Assembly (NCBI RefSeq): GCF_900454685.1
Contig: NZ_UATM01000032.1
Location: 1,550,001 to 1,614,000, forward strand
Length of the DNA stretch: 64,000 nucleotides
Direction: 5' to 3'
Origin: Peptoniphilus harei
GTDB lineage: Bacteria; Bacillota; Clostridia; Tissierellales; Peptoniphilaceae
How positions within the stretch are numbered: the stretch's first letter is position 1; every line of letters begins with the position of its first letter. The notes under the pieces were generated by a model, which searched no databases, had not been told where the DNA came from, and saw only the letters and a list, made by a program, of their open reading frames with translations. Position numbers and translations under genes: made by a program. Positions 44,310 through 52,315 of the stretch are shown here, in pieces.

Positions 44310-45110
44310 ATGGAAAATATTTATAAAATCGAAAATAAAAAACTTTCTAAAAATAATATAATTAATGGTCTAGTTATTTTTGGATTTTTAATATTTATCT
44401 TAATCTTTGGAAAATTATTAATGGAGTTCTTTGGATCTAGCTTGGAAATTTTAAAAAATTATTCATCTTACTATCTAAAAGGACTTTTGGTTACAATTTC
44501 ACTTTCATTAATTTCTGTAATCCTGGGCTCCATCTTTGGACTCTTCTTATACCTTATGAAGTCATCAGAAATAAAAAGTTTAAAGGTTTTTGCCTCTTGC
44601 TATCTTGAACTTGTCAGAGGAACTCCAATGCTGACTCAGGTATTTTTTATATTCTTTGGTCTAGCAAGTATTGTAGACTTTAAAAGCTTTGGACTTTCTA
44701 TTTCTTCTTTTGCATATATAACAGGAGTTATTGCAGTGAGTTTGAACTCTGCCGCCTACGTTGCAGAAATTATAAGATCAGGTATCAATGCCATTGACAA
44801 GGGGCAAATGGAAGCTGCCAAATCTCTTGGTATGAAAAAATCTCTTGCCATGGAAGAAGTTATACTTCCCCAAGCTACAAAAAATATTTTGCCAGCCTTG
44901 GCAAATGAATTTATAGCAGTCATTAAGGAAACATCTATTATTTCAACAATTGGTGTGACTGATATTATGTATAATGTCAACCTTGTTAGGGGATCATCTT
45001 ATAAGGCTCTTGAACCTCTAATACTTGGGTCGCTTCTTTATTTCGCCATTACCTTTACTTTGACCAGATTATTAAAATTTATGGAGGGAAAATATGATAA
45101 AAATTCATAA
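44310..45110 (+). CDS. Amino-acid ABC transporter permease
   Basis: 266-residue HisM/GlnP-type permease with about five membrane segments. The permease signature is clear: ELVRGTPMLTQVFFIFFG, then EIIRSGINAIDKGQMEAAKSLGM, the EAA-like loop that contacts the ATPase. It starts 7 bases after the binding protein and overlaps the ATPase gene by 17 bases. Confidence 0.95.
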   Translation: MENIYKIENKKLSKNNIINGLVIFGFLIFILIFGKLLMEFFGSSLEILKNYSSYYLKGLLVTISLSLISVILGSIFGLFLYLMKSSEIKSLKVFASCYLELVRGTPMLTQVFFIFFGLASIVDFKSFGLSISSFAYITGVIAVSLNSAAYVAEIIRSGINAIDKGQMEAAKSLGMKKSLAMEEVILPQATKNILPALANEFIAVIKETSIISTIGVTDIMYNVNLVRGSSYKALEPLILGSLLYFAITFTLTRLLKFMEGKYDKNS

Positions 45111-45814
45111 TTTACAAAAATCCTTTGGAGACAAAAAAGTCCTCAAGGGGATTGATCTTACTATAGAAGATTTCACAGTAACATCCATTATTGGCGCCAG
45201 TGGTTCTGGCAAGTCCACCCTACTTAGGTCCATTAATCTCTTGGAAAAAAGTAATGGCGGAGAAATTTATCTCGATGAATATGAAATTACTGGCGAAAAT
45301 CCAAACCTAGAAAAAATAAGACAAGAAATTGGCATGGTATTTCAAAATTTTAACCTCTTCCCCAATAAAAGTGTTCTAGAAAATATTACTCTTGCACCAA
45401 TAAAGGTTAGGGGTGAAGATAAAAAAAAGTGCAGAAGAAAATGCCATAAGCCTTTTAAAGGCCATGGGACTTGAAGACAAAAAAGATTTTTATCCGGACT
45501 CCCTTTCTGGCGGTCAAAAACAGAGGGTTGCAATTGCTAGAGCCCTTGCAAATAAACCCAAGTATCTCTTATTTGATGAGCCAACATCAGCCCTTGACCC
45601 AGAAATGGTAAAGGAGGTTTTAAACGTTATAAAATCCTTAAAGGACAAGCTGACAATGGTAATTGTCACTCATGAAATGGGGTTTGCAAAGGAAATATCT
45701 GATAATATAGTCTTTATGAAGGATGGATTAGTTGAAGACTATGGCAGCCCTCAGCATATTTTTAAAGATACAAATAATTTAAACACAAAAAAATTCTTAG
45801 AAGCCGTCTTGTAA
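45094..45814 (+). pseudogene. Amino-acid ABC transporter ATPase, interrupted by a one-base frameshift
   Basis: ATPase of the GlnQ/HisP type. The first frame (ATG 45094) has Walker A GASGSGKST and Q-loop MVFQNFNLFP, then runs out of frame after VRGEDKK. The rest (SAEENAISLLKAMGLEDK, LSGGQKQRVAIARAL, Walker B YLLFDEPTSALDP, VTHEMGFAKEI) is in the next frame and ends at 45814. The break is in a run of eight A at 45421-45428; seven A would give one protein of about 239 residues, the family size. As it stands no complete ATPase is made unless slippage corrects the frame. Confidence 0.92.
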
Positions 45815-45845
45815 AAATTAAAATAAATAATTTGTGCATTAAAAT

Positions 45846-45875
45846 AAGGCCCTGGTTTCCCAGAGCCTTTATTTT
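45846..45875. terminator. Bidirectional terminator between the transporter and ileS
   Basis: AAGGC-C-CTGG / CCAG-A-GCCTT hairpin (45846-45869), T-rich on the plus-strand side and A-rich before it, so it can serve both convergent units. Confidence 0.85.
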
Positions 45876-48800
45876 TTACATTTTTTCTATATTTATTTTT
45901 ATGTCGTGACCATTTAGGTTTTCAACTTCTGCATCATTGTCTTCATTAACAACTTCAAGAGCAAGAGTTTCTGACTTAATAAATTCCTTGTCAGCTTCAA
46001 TAGCTTTTTCAACTTCATCGTCAGACTTATAAGAAATTTTTATGTTGTCAAGAATGTCTAGGTCTTTTTTCTTTCTAAGTTGTTGGATCTTTGATACAAA
46101 TTCTCTTACATAACCTTCATTTAAAAGTTCTTCGTTAAGTTCTGTATCTAAGATTATAAAGAGGTTATTTTCCATTATTACGTCGAAGCCTTCTTTTGCA
46201 GAAATCTTAACTTCAACATAATCTCTTTCAATTTCTGTTTCTTCTCCACCAAGTTCAAGACTTACTTTTCCTTCTTCAAGTTTTCCAAGTAATTCTTTTG
46301 CATCAGCTTCTCTTAAAACTTTGCCAAATTCTTTAACCTTTGAACCTAAAATACTTCCACAAACTCTGAAGTTTGGTTTAAGTTCAAATTCCATAAATTC
46401 TGAAAGGTCTTCTTCGAATTGAACTTCTTTTACATTAAGCTCTTCTTTAATAAGTTCAGTTAAGTCGCCAATGATTTCCTTATACTTTCCGTCGATGATT
46501 ACCTTAGAAAGTGGTTGTCTAACCTTGATCTTAGCTTCTTCTCTTGATGCTCTTCCTAGAGTTACAAGATCTCTTACAAGGTCCATTTTTTCTTCAACCT
46601 TGTCGTTAATCATGTTTTCATCATAAGTTGGATAGTCAGCTAAGTGAACTGATTCTTCATCTGTAAGTGACTTAAATAATTCTTCTGCTAGGAATGGAAC
46701 CATAGGTGCAATTAACTTCGTAACGCCGAGTAGGACTTCATAAGTTGTCTTGTATACTGCAACCTTAGTGTTGTCCTTGTCAGTCTTCCAGAATCTTCTT
46801 CTATTTCTTCTGATATACCAGTTGGAAATATCTTCTATTACGAAGTCTTGGATTTCTCTTACAACTTTTGTAAGTTCGAATGCATCCATATCTTCTCTTA
46901 CAATTTTAACAAGTCTATTGTACTTAGACAATAACCACTTGTCGATTTCTTCAAGGTCGTCATAAGAAACTTTTACTTCTCTTGGGTCAATCTTATCTGT
47001 ATTTGCATATAGACTGAAGAAGTTGTAAGTGTTTCTTAAAGATCTAAAGAATTTTGATTCAATTTCACGAAGTCCATCTTCATCGAATTTTGTTGGAGTC
47101 CATGGTGGAGATACATAAAGTAGGTACCACCTAACAACGTCAGCACCATACTTGTCAAAGAGCTCAAAAGGTGCAACTGTGTTGCCACGTGATTTTGACA
47201 TCTTCTTGCCTTCCTTATCAAGGATAAGGTCGTTAACAAGTACATTCTTATAAGGACTCTTGCCTGTCATGTAAGTTGATATTGCAATAAGAGAGTAGAA
47301 CCAACCTCTTGTTTGGTCTATCCCTTCACAAATAAAGTCTGATGGGAAAAGTTCATCAAAGTTGTCCTTGTTTTCAAATGGATAGTGCCATTGAGCAAAA
47401 GGCATAGCACCAGAGTCGAACCAAACGTCAATTACGTCTGCTTCTCTTGTCATTGGTTTTCCACACTTAGGACACTTAAGGTGGATGTCATCAACATAAG
47501 GTCTATGAAGTTCAACATCTTCTGCCACATCTTCTATGGCCTTATTTCTCAAATCTTCAATTGAGCCAACAGATTCTGTGTGACCACATTCACATCTCCA
47601 AATTGGAAGTGGAGTACCCCAATATCTTGATCTGGAGATTGCCCAGTCATTTAAGTTTTCTAGCCAGTTGCCAAATCTCTTTTCTCCAACAAAGTCTGGG
47701 AACCAGTTAACTCCATTGTTGTTTTCAATTAGTTTATCCTTGAACTTAGTTACTTCTATATACCATGATGGGTGAGCGTAGTAAATAAGTGGAGTGTGAC
47801 ATCTCCAGCAGTGTGGATAGTTGTGAAGCATCTTTTGTTTTGAGAACATAAGATTATTGTCAATTAAATAGTGAAGAACATCGTGGTCAGCATCAATTAC
47901 AAATTGACCCTTCCAAGGTGTGTCTGTAAACTTACCATCTTCATCAACTGGTTTTAGCATTGGTAGGTCATATCCCCTTGCAGTTTGGTAGTCATCTTCA
48001 CCAAAGGCAGGAGCAATGTGAACTATACCAGTACCATCATCAGTTGTTACATAATCAGCACAGATTACAAAGAAGGCCTTCTTGTCAACTTCTAGGAATT
48101 TAAGAAGTTGTTCATATTCTATATACTCAAGGTCCTTGCCAAGCATCTCTTCTAAGACTTCATATTCATCATCTTTAAATACTTGCTTTGCAAGTGACTT
48201 AGCTACATAGTAAATATTTCCGTCAGAGTGCTTAACTTTTATATATTCAACCTTAGGGTTGACAGCAAGGGCAACGTTAGATGGAAGTGTCCATGGAGTA
48301 GTTGTCCATGCCAAGAAGTATTCATTATCCTTGTCTTTTAATTTAAATTTACAAGTTGCTGTTGTGGTTTTGATTTCTTCATAACCTTGAGCAACTTCGT
48401 GAGATGCAAGTCCAGTACCACATCTTGCACAATAAGGAACTATTTTGTGACCTTCATAAATTAGGCCGTCCTTAAACATCTTATCAAGTATGTGCCAAAC
48501 TGATTCAATATAATCATTTTCAAGAGTTATATAAGGATGGTCTAGGTCAGTTAAGTATCCCATTCTTCTTGTAAGCTTTCTCCATTCCTTTTCATATTCG
48601 AAAACAGATTCTCTACATTTTTTATTAAAGGCTTCAACACCATAGGACTCAATGTCTTGCTTGTTGTGAAGTCCTAATCTTTTTTCAACTTCAATTTCTA
48701 CTGGAAGACCATGTGTATCCCAACCAGCTTTTCTCTTAACTTGGTAACCAAGCATTGTATGGTATCTACAAGTCAAGTCTTTAAGAGTTCTTGCCATGAC

Positions 48801-48977
48801 ATGGTGGATGCCTGGCTTACCATTTGCTGTTGGAGGTCCCTCATATAAGATATAATTTTCTCCGTCTTTTCTTGTTTCAACAGATTTGTGTAGAAGATCT
48901 ATTTCGTCCCAAAATTTTGAGACATTTTCTTCTCTAACACTTACACTGTCTTTAGATAATTCTTTAAATACTTTCAT
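45876..48977 (-). CDS. ileS: Isoleucyl-tRNA synthetase, type 2
   Basis: Charges tRNA-Ile. 1033 residues. The N-terminal active-site region reads YEGPPTANGKPGIHHVMA (residues 45-62) instead of the type 1 DGPPYANGxIHIGH; this and the overall pattern place it in the eukaryote-like IleRS2 group. The HIGH tetrapeptide is replaced by GIHH (56-59). The editing domain (TTTPWTLPSNVALAV), KMSKSRGN and the anticodon-binding domain are present. IleRS2 enzymes are naturally less sensitive to mupirocin. ATG start; preceded by an Ile T-box. Confidence 0.97.
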   Translation of the reverse strand: MKVFKELSKDSVSVREENVSKFWDEIDLLHKSVETRKDGENYILYEGPPTANGKPGIHHVMARTLKDLTCRYHTMLGYQVKRKAGWDTHGLPVEIEVEKRLGLHNKQDIESYGVEAFNKKCRESVFEYEKEWRKLTRRMGYLTDLDHPYITLENDYIESVWHILDKMFKDGLIYEGHKIVPYCARCGTGLASHEVAQGYEEIKTTTATCKFKLKDKDNEYFLAWTTTPWTLPSNVALAVNPKVEYIKVKHSDGNIYYVAKSLAKQVFKDDEYEVLEEMLGKDLEYIEYEQLLKFLEVDKKAFFVICADYVTTDDGTGIVHIAPAFGEDDYQTARGYDLPMLKPVDEDGKFTDTPWKGQFVIDADHDVLHYLIDNNLMFSKQKMLHNYPHCWRCHTPLIYYAHPSWYIEVTKFKDKLIENNNGVNWFPDFVGEKRFGNWLENLNDWAISRSRYWGTPLPIWRCECGHTESVGSIEDLRNKAIEDVAEDVELHRPYVDDIHLKCPKCGKPMTREADVIDVWFDSGAMPFAQWHYPFENKDNFDELFPSDFICEGIDQTRGWFYSLIAISTYMTGKSPYKNVLVNDLILDKEGKKMSKSRGNTVAPFELFDKYGADVVRWYLLYVSPPWTPTKFDEDGLREIESKFFRSLRNTYNFFSLYANTDKIDPREVKVSYDDLEEIDKWLLSKYNRLVKIVREDMDAFELTKVVREIQDFVIEDISNWYIRRNRRRFWKTDKDNTKVAVYKTTYEVLLGVTKLIAPMVPFLAEELFKSLTDEESVHLADYPTYDENMINDKVEEKMDLVRDLVTLGRASREEAKIKVRQPLSKVIIDGKYKEIIGDLTELIKEELNVKEVQFEEDLSEFMEFELKPNFRVCGSILGSKVKEFGKVLREADAKELLGKLEEGKVSLELGGEETEIERDYVEVKISAKEGFDVIMENNLFIILDTELNEELLNEGYVREFVSKIQQLRKKKDLDILDNIKISYKSDDEVEKAIEADKEFIKSETLALEVVNEDNDAEVENLNGHDIKINIEKM

Positions 48978-49020
48978 CTAAAACTCCTTTTCTTCCTTTT
49001 TTTATAAAAAATTTTGTATA

Positions 49021-49222
49021 AAAAAAGCCCCTTCTCAAAAGAGAAGGGACGAACTAACCGCGGTACCACCCTAATTATAGGAAACTATCACTTAATATTA
49101 TAACGCAAAATAGCGCAAGAGCTTTTGACTCTTGGGCTCCGAGGTGATATGTAAAATTTCGAAAGGCAGTTTTGCACCAACCAACTGTTCTCTTACTTTC
49201 TAGAAGTTACCGTCCTCATCAA
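49021..49222 (-). promoter_or_regulatory. Isoleucine T-box leader of ileS
   Basis: T-box AGGGTGGTACCGCG (49059-49072), then terminator CCCTTCTC-TTTT-GAGAAGGG with T7. Stem I base pairs GAGG / CCTC; the specifier next to it is AUC (49148-49146) followed by A, matching isoleucine and the gene it controls. The distal GTTGGTTGGTG element is present. A promoter was not clear: TATAGG at 49230-49225 is a possible -10 inside the end of the Rrf2 gene. Confidence 0.93.
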
Positions 49223-49225
49223 AGC

Positions 49226-49636
49226 CTATATGAAATTGTCAATTGTTTGACTTTTAAACATTTTAATTATTTCTGATTGCATACCAGCAAGTGCCACATG
49301 GAATTTACAGTGTCTTGTATCTCCTTCAGGGTGCTTGCTGCAGAAAGATTCTTCTTCTTGTAGACACCTATTGATTACAATAGGGCCATCTACAGCTATA
49401 AGTATATCATATAAAGTGATTTCTTCCTTGGGTTTATTTAAAAAATATCCGCCCTTAGATCCCCTCTTCGCATCTGTAATACCAGCTAAGTTTAATTTTC
49501 TAAGGATTCTAAGTGTAAATCTTTTTGTAACACCTTCGCTCTCAGCAATTTGTGGTGCTCCAATTACCTTTCCCTCGTTCTTAGCAAGATAACTTACAAT
49601 ACGAAATGCATAGTCTGTTTCTTGTGTTATTCTCAT
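49226..49636 (-). CDS. Rrf2-family regulator with three clustered cysteines
   Basis: 136-residue Rrf2/IscR-type winged-helix regulator: MRITQETDYAFRIVSYLA, recognition region GVTKRFTLRILRKLNLAGI, wing RGSKGGYFLNKP. Three cysteines follow in INRCLQEEESFCSKHPEGDTRHC (CX7CX10C), the place where IscR and NsrR bind an Fe-S cluster, so it probably senses iron-sulfur status, oxygen or NO. ATG start with AGGTGATAAT. Its end abuts the ileS leader with no terminator between. Confidence 0.92.
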   Translation of the reverse strand: MRITQETDYAFRIVSYLAKNEGKVIGAPQIAESEGVTKRFTLRILRKLNLAGITDAKRGSKGGYFLNKPKEEITLYDILIAVDGPIVINRCLQEEESFCSKHPEGDTRHCKFHVALAGMQSEIIKMFKSQTIDNFI

Positions 49637-49655
49637 ATTATCACCTATTTACGAT

Positions 49656-49664
49656 ATTATACCA
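49656..49664 (-). promoter_or_regulatory. Extended -10 promoter of the Rrf2 gene
   Basis: Minus strand TG-G-TATAAT about 20 bases upstream of the ATG and 8 bases outside the preceding stop codon. Confidence 0.6.
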
Positions 49665-49671
49665 TCAATGT

Positions 49672-50949
49672 TCACAATTTAAAATAGTCATCTTGAATTT
49701 TTCTCAACTTAACAATTTCTGAGTCCTGGTTTAGAGAAACATCATCGTAAGTGAGTAGACTTCCCTTTTTAATATCCCTCTTGGCAATAGCACCTTCAGT
49801 TACTATCCCTATTGGTAGGTGGTTTCCTTTCTCTTGGTCTTCCTTCTTCTCAAGACTTCCAAAAATCATTTCTCCACCAATAGAATCAAAGGCCTCTCCC
49901 TTTTTGATATCCCTCTTGGCTACAGAAACTGTTTCAGCAAAAGGCCTTCCAATAGGAGCAATAGATTCATCTCTTAATACAACAGCATTTATAATAGAAA
50001 CAATTGTCTCGATGCTAGTCAAGTGATAGGGCCTATAAATAGCGTAGTTTGGACCTTCTCCCATAGAAAGATACTTCATTTCCTTATCTATTATGTCTGA
50101 TTTTGGTCTTACTACTGCAAAAACTCCTGGAGCAATCCCCGTTGCAAAGTCAACAACTCCATAGGAATTTAAAATTCCCCCATCTTCTTTTAGCTTGAAG
50201 TCATCTGAAATACTTTTTGGATCAGTATCTATAAAGTGACAGCCTCTTACGTCTGGCACAAATCCAAGGGCATTGCAAACTGCATTGAGTTCAATCATTG
50301 TGTTTGTTCCGTCAACAAAGGAGGTTAGCATCCTAGGGTTTATTCCCTTTTTTTCTGCTGCTTCCCTTAAAGTGTCTGGTGTAGCATAATTATTTAATTC
50401 ATTATTTTTACCCTTGCCTAAGACTAGGACTTCAAAGCCACAAGTTTTTGCAAATTCATAAATTTCTACAATTGCACCAGGTTCGTCTCCCTTAGTTCCA
50501 GAATAAACTACTCCCTTTTCATCTGCCAAGACTTTTAAATAAGGACCAACAGTTGCATCCATTTCCACATTGAGGCTGACAATGTCAACCTTGTTCTCAA
50601 TAGCAATAAGAGAAAGCCTTGTTCCTGTCTCTGTATCTCCAGTGCAATCCACTAGGCAATCTACAAGGGATGCAGCTATTAAATTATTCGTAGTTCCAAT
50701 ATATTTTTTTTCTTTTAAAAGCTTCTTAGCTTCTTCTATGTCATCAGTAAAGGCAAGGTCATTTTTATCTATATTTGCTGCATCAATGGCAGCTTCCAAA
50801 GTTTTTTTATTTCTTGACGCAAATACAAGGGGATAAAAATTTTCATTTTGGCTAAGCAAAGTGAAAAGCGAGCTTCCCATAATACCTGAACCAACAATTC
50901 CAACAGAAATATTCCCAAATTCCTTTAATTTTTTCTGTAAATAAAACAT
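49672..50949 (-). CDS. NAD(P)-dependent oxidoreductase with C-terminal SAF domain (COG4091 type)
   Basis: 425 residues. The N-terminal Rossmann fold has VGIVGSGIMGSSLFTLL; the middle is homoserine dehydrogenase-like (CLVDCTGDTETGTRLSLIAI, GTKGDEPGAIVEIYEFA). The C-terminal ~80 residues form an SAF domain (VAKRDIKKGEAFDSIGGE and IAKRDIKKGSLLTYDDV, two similar halves). This matches predicted homoserine dehydrogenases with SAF domain. The true substrate is not established from sequence; other members act on sugar acids. ATG start with GGAGGAAGT. It precedes the Rrf2 gene by 35 bases. Confidence 0.82.
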   Translation of the reverse strand: MFYLQKKLKEFGNISVGIVGSGIMGSSLFTLLSQNENFYPLVFASRNKKTLEAAIDAANIDKNDLAFTDDIEEAKKLLKEKKYIGTTNNLIAASLVDCLVDCTGDTETGTRLSLIAIENKVDIVSLNVEMDATVGPYLKVLADEKGVVYSGTKGDEPGAIVEIYEFAKTCGFEVLVLGKGKNNELNNYATPDTLREAAEKKGINPRMLTSFVDGTNTMIELNAVCNALGFVPDVRGCHFIDTDPKSISDDFKLKEDGGILNSYGVVDFATGIAPGVFAVVRPKSDIIDKEMKYLSMGEGPNYAIYRPYHLTSIETIVSIINAVVLRDESIAPIGRPFAETVSVAKRDIKKGEAFDSIGGEMIFGSLEKKEDQEKGNHLPIGIVTEGAIAKRDIKKGSLLTYDDVSLNQDSEIVKLRKIQDDYFKL

Positions 50950-51021
50950 ACTTCCTCCAAATCTATTGCAAGATATAATTTCAAAATTAATCGCAAAGAC
51001 TATTTTAATCTGATTTAACTT

Positions 51022-52236
51022 CTATTGCAAATTGCTTTTTTCCCTCAATATTTTTCCGAGCCTATAGCCGCAGCTAAAGGCAAAGTGAAGATTGTAACCA
51101 CCACAGTCCCCATCAATGTCTAGGGCCTCTCCAATTATATAGAGGTCCTTAAATTTTTTTGATTCATAGTTTTCTGGATTTACTTCATCAAGAGAAACTC
51201 CACCTCTTGTCACTTGGGCATTTTTAAATCCAGTGTTTCCTGTTACTCTAAAACGAGATTTTAAAAGTAGTCCAACAATCTTTTCAAAGTCTCCAACAGG
51301 AATCATGTTCATGGCAATATTTTTGTCCATATTTAGCGAGTCAACTATATAGTGGATAAACTTTTTGTCTACAATACCCAGCAAAAATTCTTCAAGTGAA
51401 AAGTCTGGGAACATGTAATACCTGTTGTAGAGCATATCGATGCTATCTTCATTTAAGTTATTTATAAGGGGAACTTCAATTATGTTATTATCACTAATAT
51501 TTACCGACATATCTAGAATTGGTGGACCACTAATTCCGTAGTTAGTAAATAAAATTTCCCCTTCTCTCTCATCTACAAGTTTTTCATCCTTTAATAGCCT
51601 TGCACGACCTAGGACCTTTGTCCCACTTAGGTGTTTTAAATATTTTGAGTCAAGTTTTAACTGAGTAAGAGCTGGTTTTAAATCAGTAACCCTTATTCCC
51701 ATCTTTTTTAGGATTTCAAAGCTAACTCCATCGGACCCACTTGCTGGCATGGCCTTGCCACCAAAGGCAGCTACCACTACATCAGCCTTGAGAGTCTCGT
51801 CATTAGTTATAAGCTCATAGCCCTTTTTTCTCTTCTTGATTTCCTTAACTTGCGAATTAGTTTTTATTTCTATTCCCTTTTTCTCAAGCCAATAAATAAG
51901 AATATTTAAAACAGAATTTGCCTTTAAGCTTATGGGATAGACTCTTTCTCCGTCACGAGTTGATTCAAGTCCTAAAATTTTAAAGTGATTTATAAGATCT
52001 TCGTTAGTAAATTCTTCTAGGGTTCTTTTTACAAAGTCAGGAGAAGAATAATTTTTCTCAGTCAAGTTCATGTTGGTGTAATTGCACCTTCCGTTGCCTG
52101 TGGCCAACAATTTTTTCCCAATCCTGTCATTTTTTTCTAAAAGAATTACCTTGTTGTTTTCATTTTTTGCATTTATTGCAGTGACAATTCCACTTGCCCC
52201 TGCGCCAATTATTATTATATCCATATTATCACTCAT
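51022..52236 (-). CDS. HI0933/BaiN-family flavoprotein
   Basis: NAD(P)/FAD-dependent oxidoreductase of about 400 residues. FAD-binding IIIIGAGASGIVTAINA with EKNDRIGKKLLATGNGRCNYTN, and the family C-terminal blocks TGFKNAQVTRGGVSLDEV and GEALDIDGDCGGYNLHFAFSCG. Roles proposed in the family include aminoacetone oxidation and bile-acid dehydroxylation; none can be assigned here. Two starts are possible, ATG 52236 and ATG 52224 (MDIIIIGAG); a likely promoter would place the RNA start at the first one, which favours the second. Confidence 0.9.
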   Translation of the reverse strand: MSDNMDIIIIGAGASGIVTAINAKNENNKVILLEKNDRIGKKLLATGNGRCNYTNMNLTEKNYSSPDFVKRTLEEFTNEDLINHFKILGLESTRDGERVYPISLKANSVLNILIYWLEKKGIEIKTNSQVKEIKKRKKGYELITNDETLKADVVVAAFGGKAMPASGSDGVSFEILKKMGIRVTDLKPALTQLKLDSKYLKHLSGTKVLGRARLLKDEKLVDEREGEILFTNYGISGPPILDMSVNISDNNIIEVPLINNLNEDSIDMLYNRYYMFPDFSLEEFLLGIVDKKFIHYIVDSLNMDKNIAMNMIPVGDFEKIVGLLLKSRFRVTGNTGFKNAQVTRGGVSLDEVNPENYESKKFKDLYIIGEALDIDGDCGGYNLHFAFSCGYRLGKILREKSNLQ

Positions 52237-52238
52237 AA

Positions 52239-52268
52239 ATTATATCCTAAGTTCATATAATTTTACAA
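52239..52268 (-). promoter_or_regulatory. Possible promoter of the flavoprotein gene
   Basis: -35 TTGTAA (52268-52263), 18-base spacer, -10 TATAAT (52244-52239). Transcription would begin within a few bases of ATG 52236, so the message would have an extremely short leader. Confidence 0.4.
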
Positions 52269-52284
52269 GATTTAAGCCATTTTA

Positions 52285-52293
52285 TGTTATAAT
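52285..52293 (+). promoter_or_regulatory. Extended -10 promoter of ppaC
   Basis: TG-T-TATAAT, about 23 bases upstream of the ppaC ATG. No good -35 match. Confidence 0.6.
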
Positions 52294-52315
52294 GACTTAG
52301 AAATTTGGAGGATGT

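Noticed and set aside
45413-45814. A separate stand-alone half-ATPase gene
   Set aside because: It lacks Walker A and continues exactly where the first half breaks off at the A8 run; it is one ATPase gene with a frameshift.
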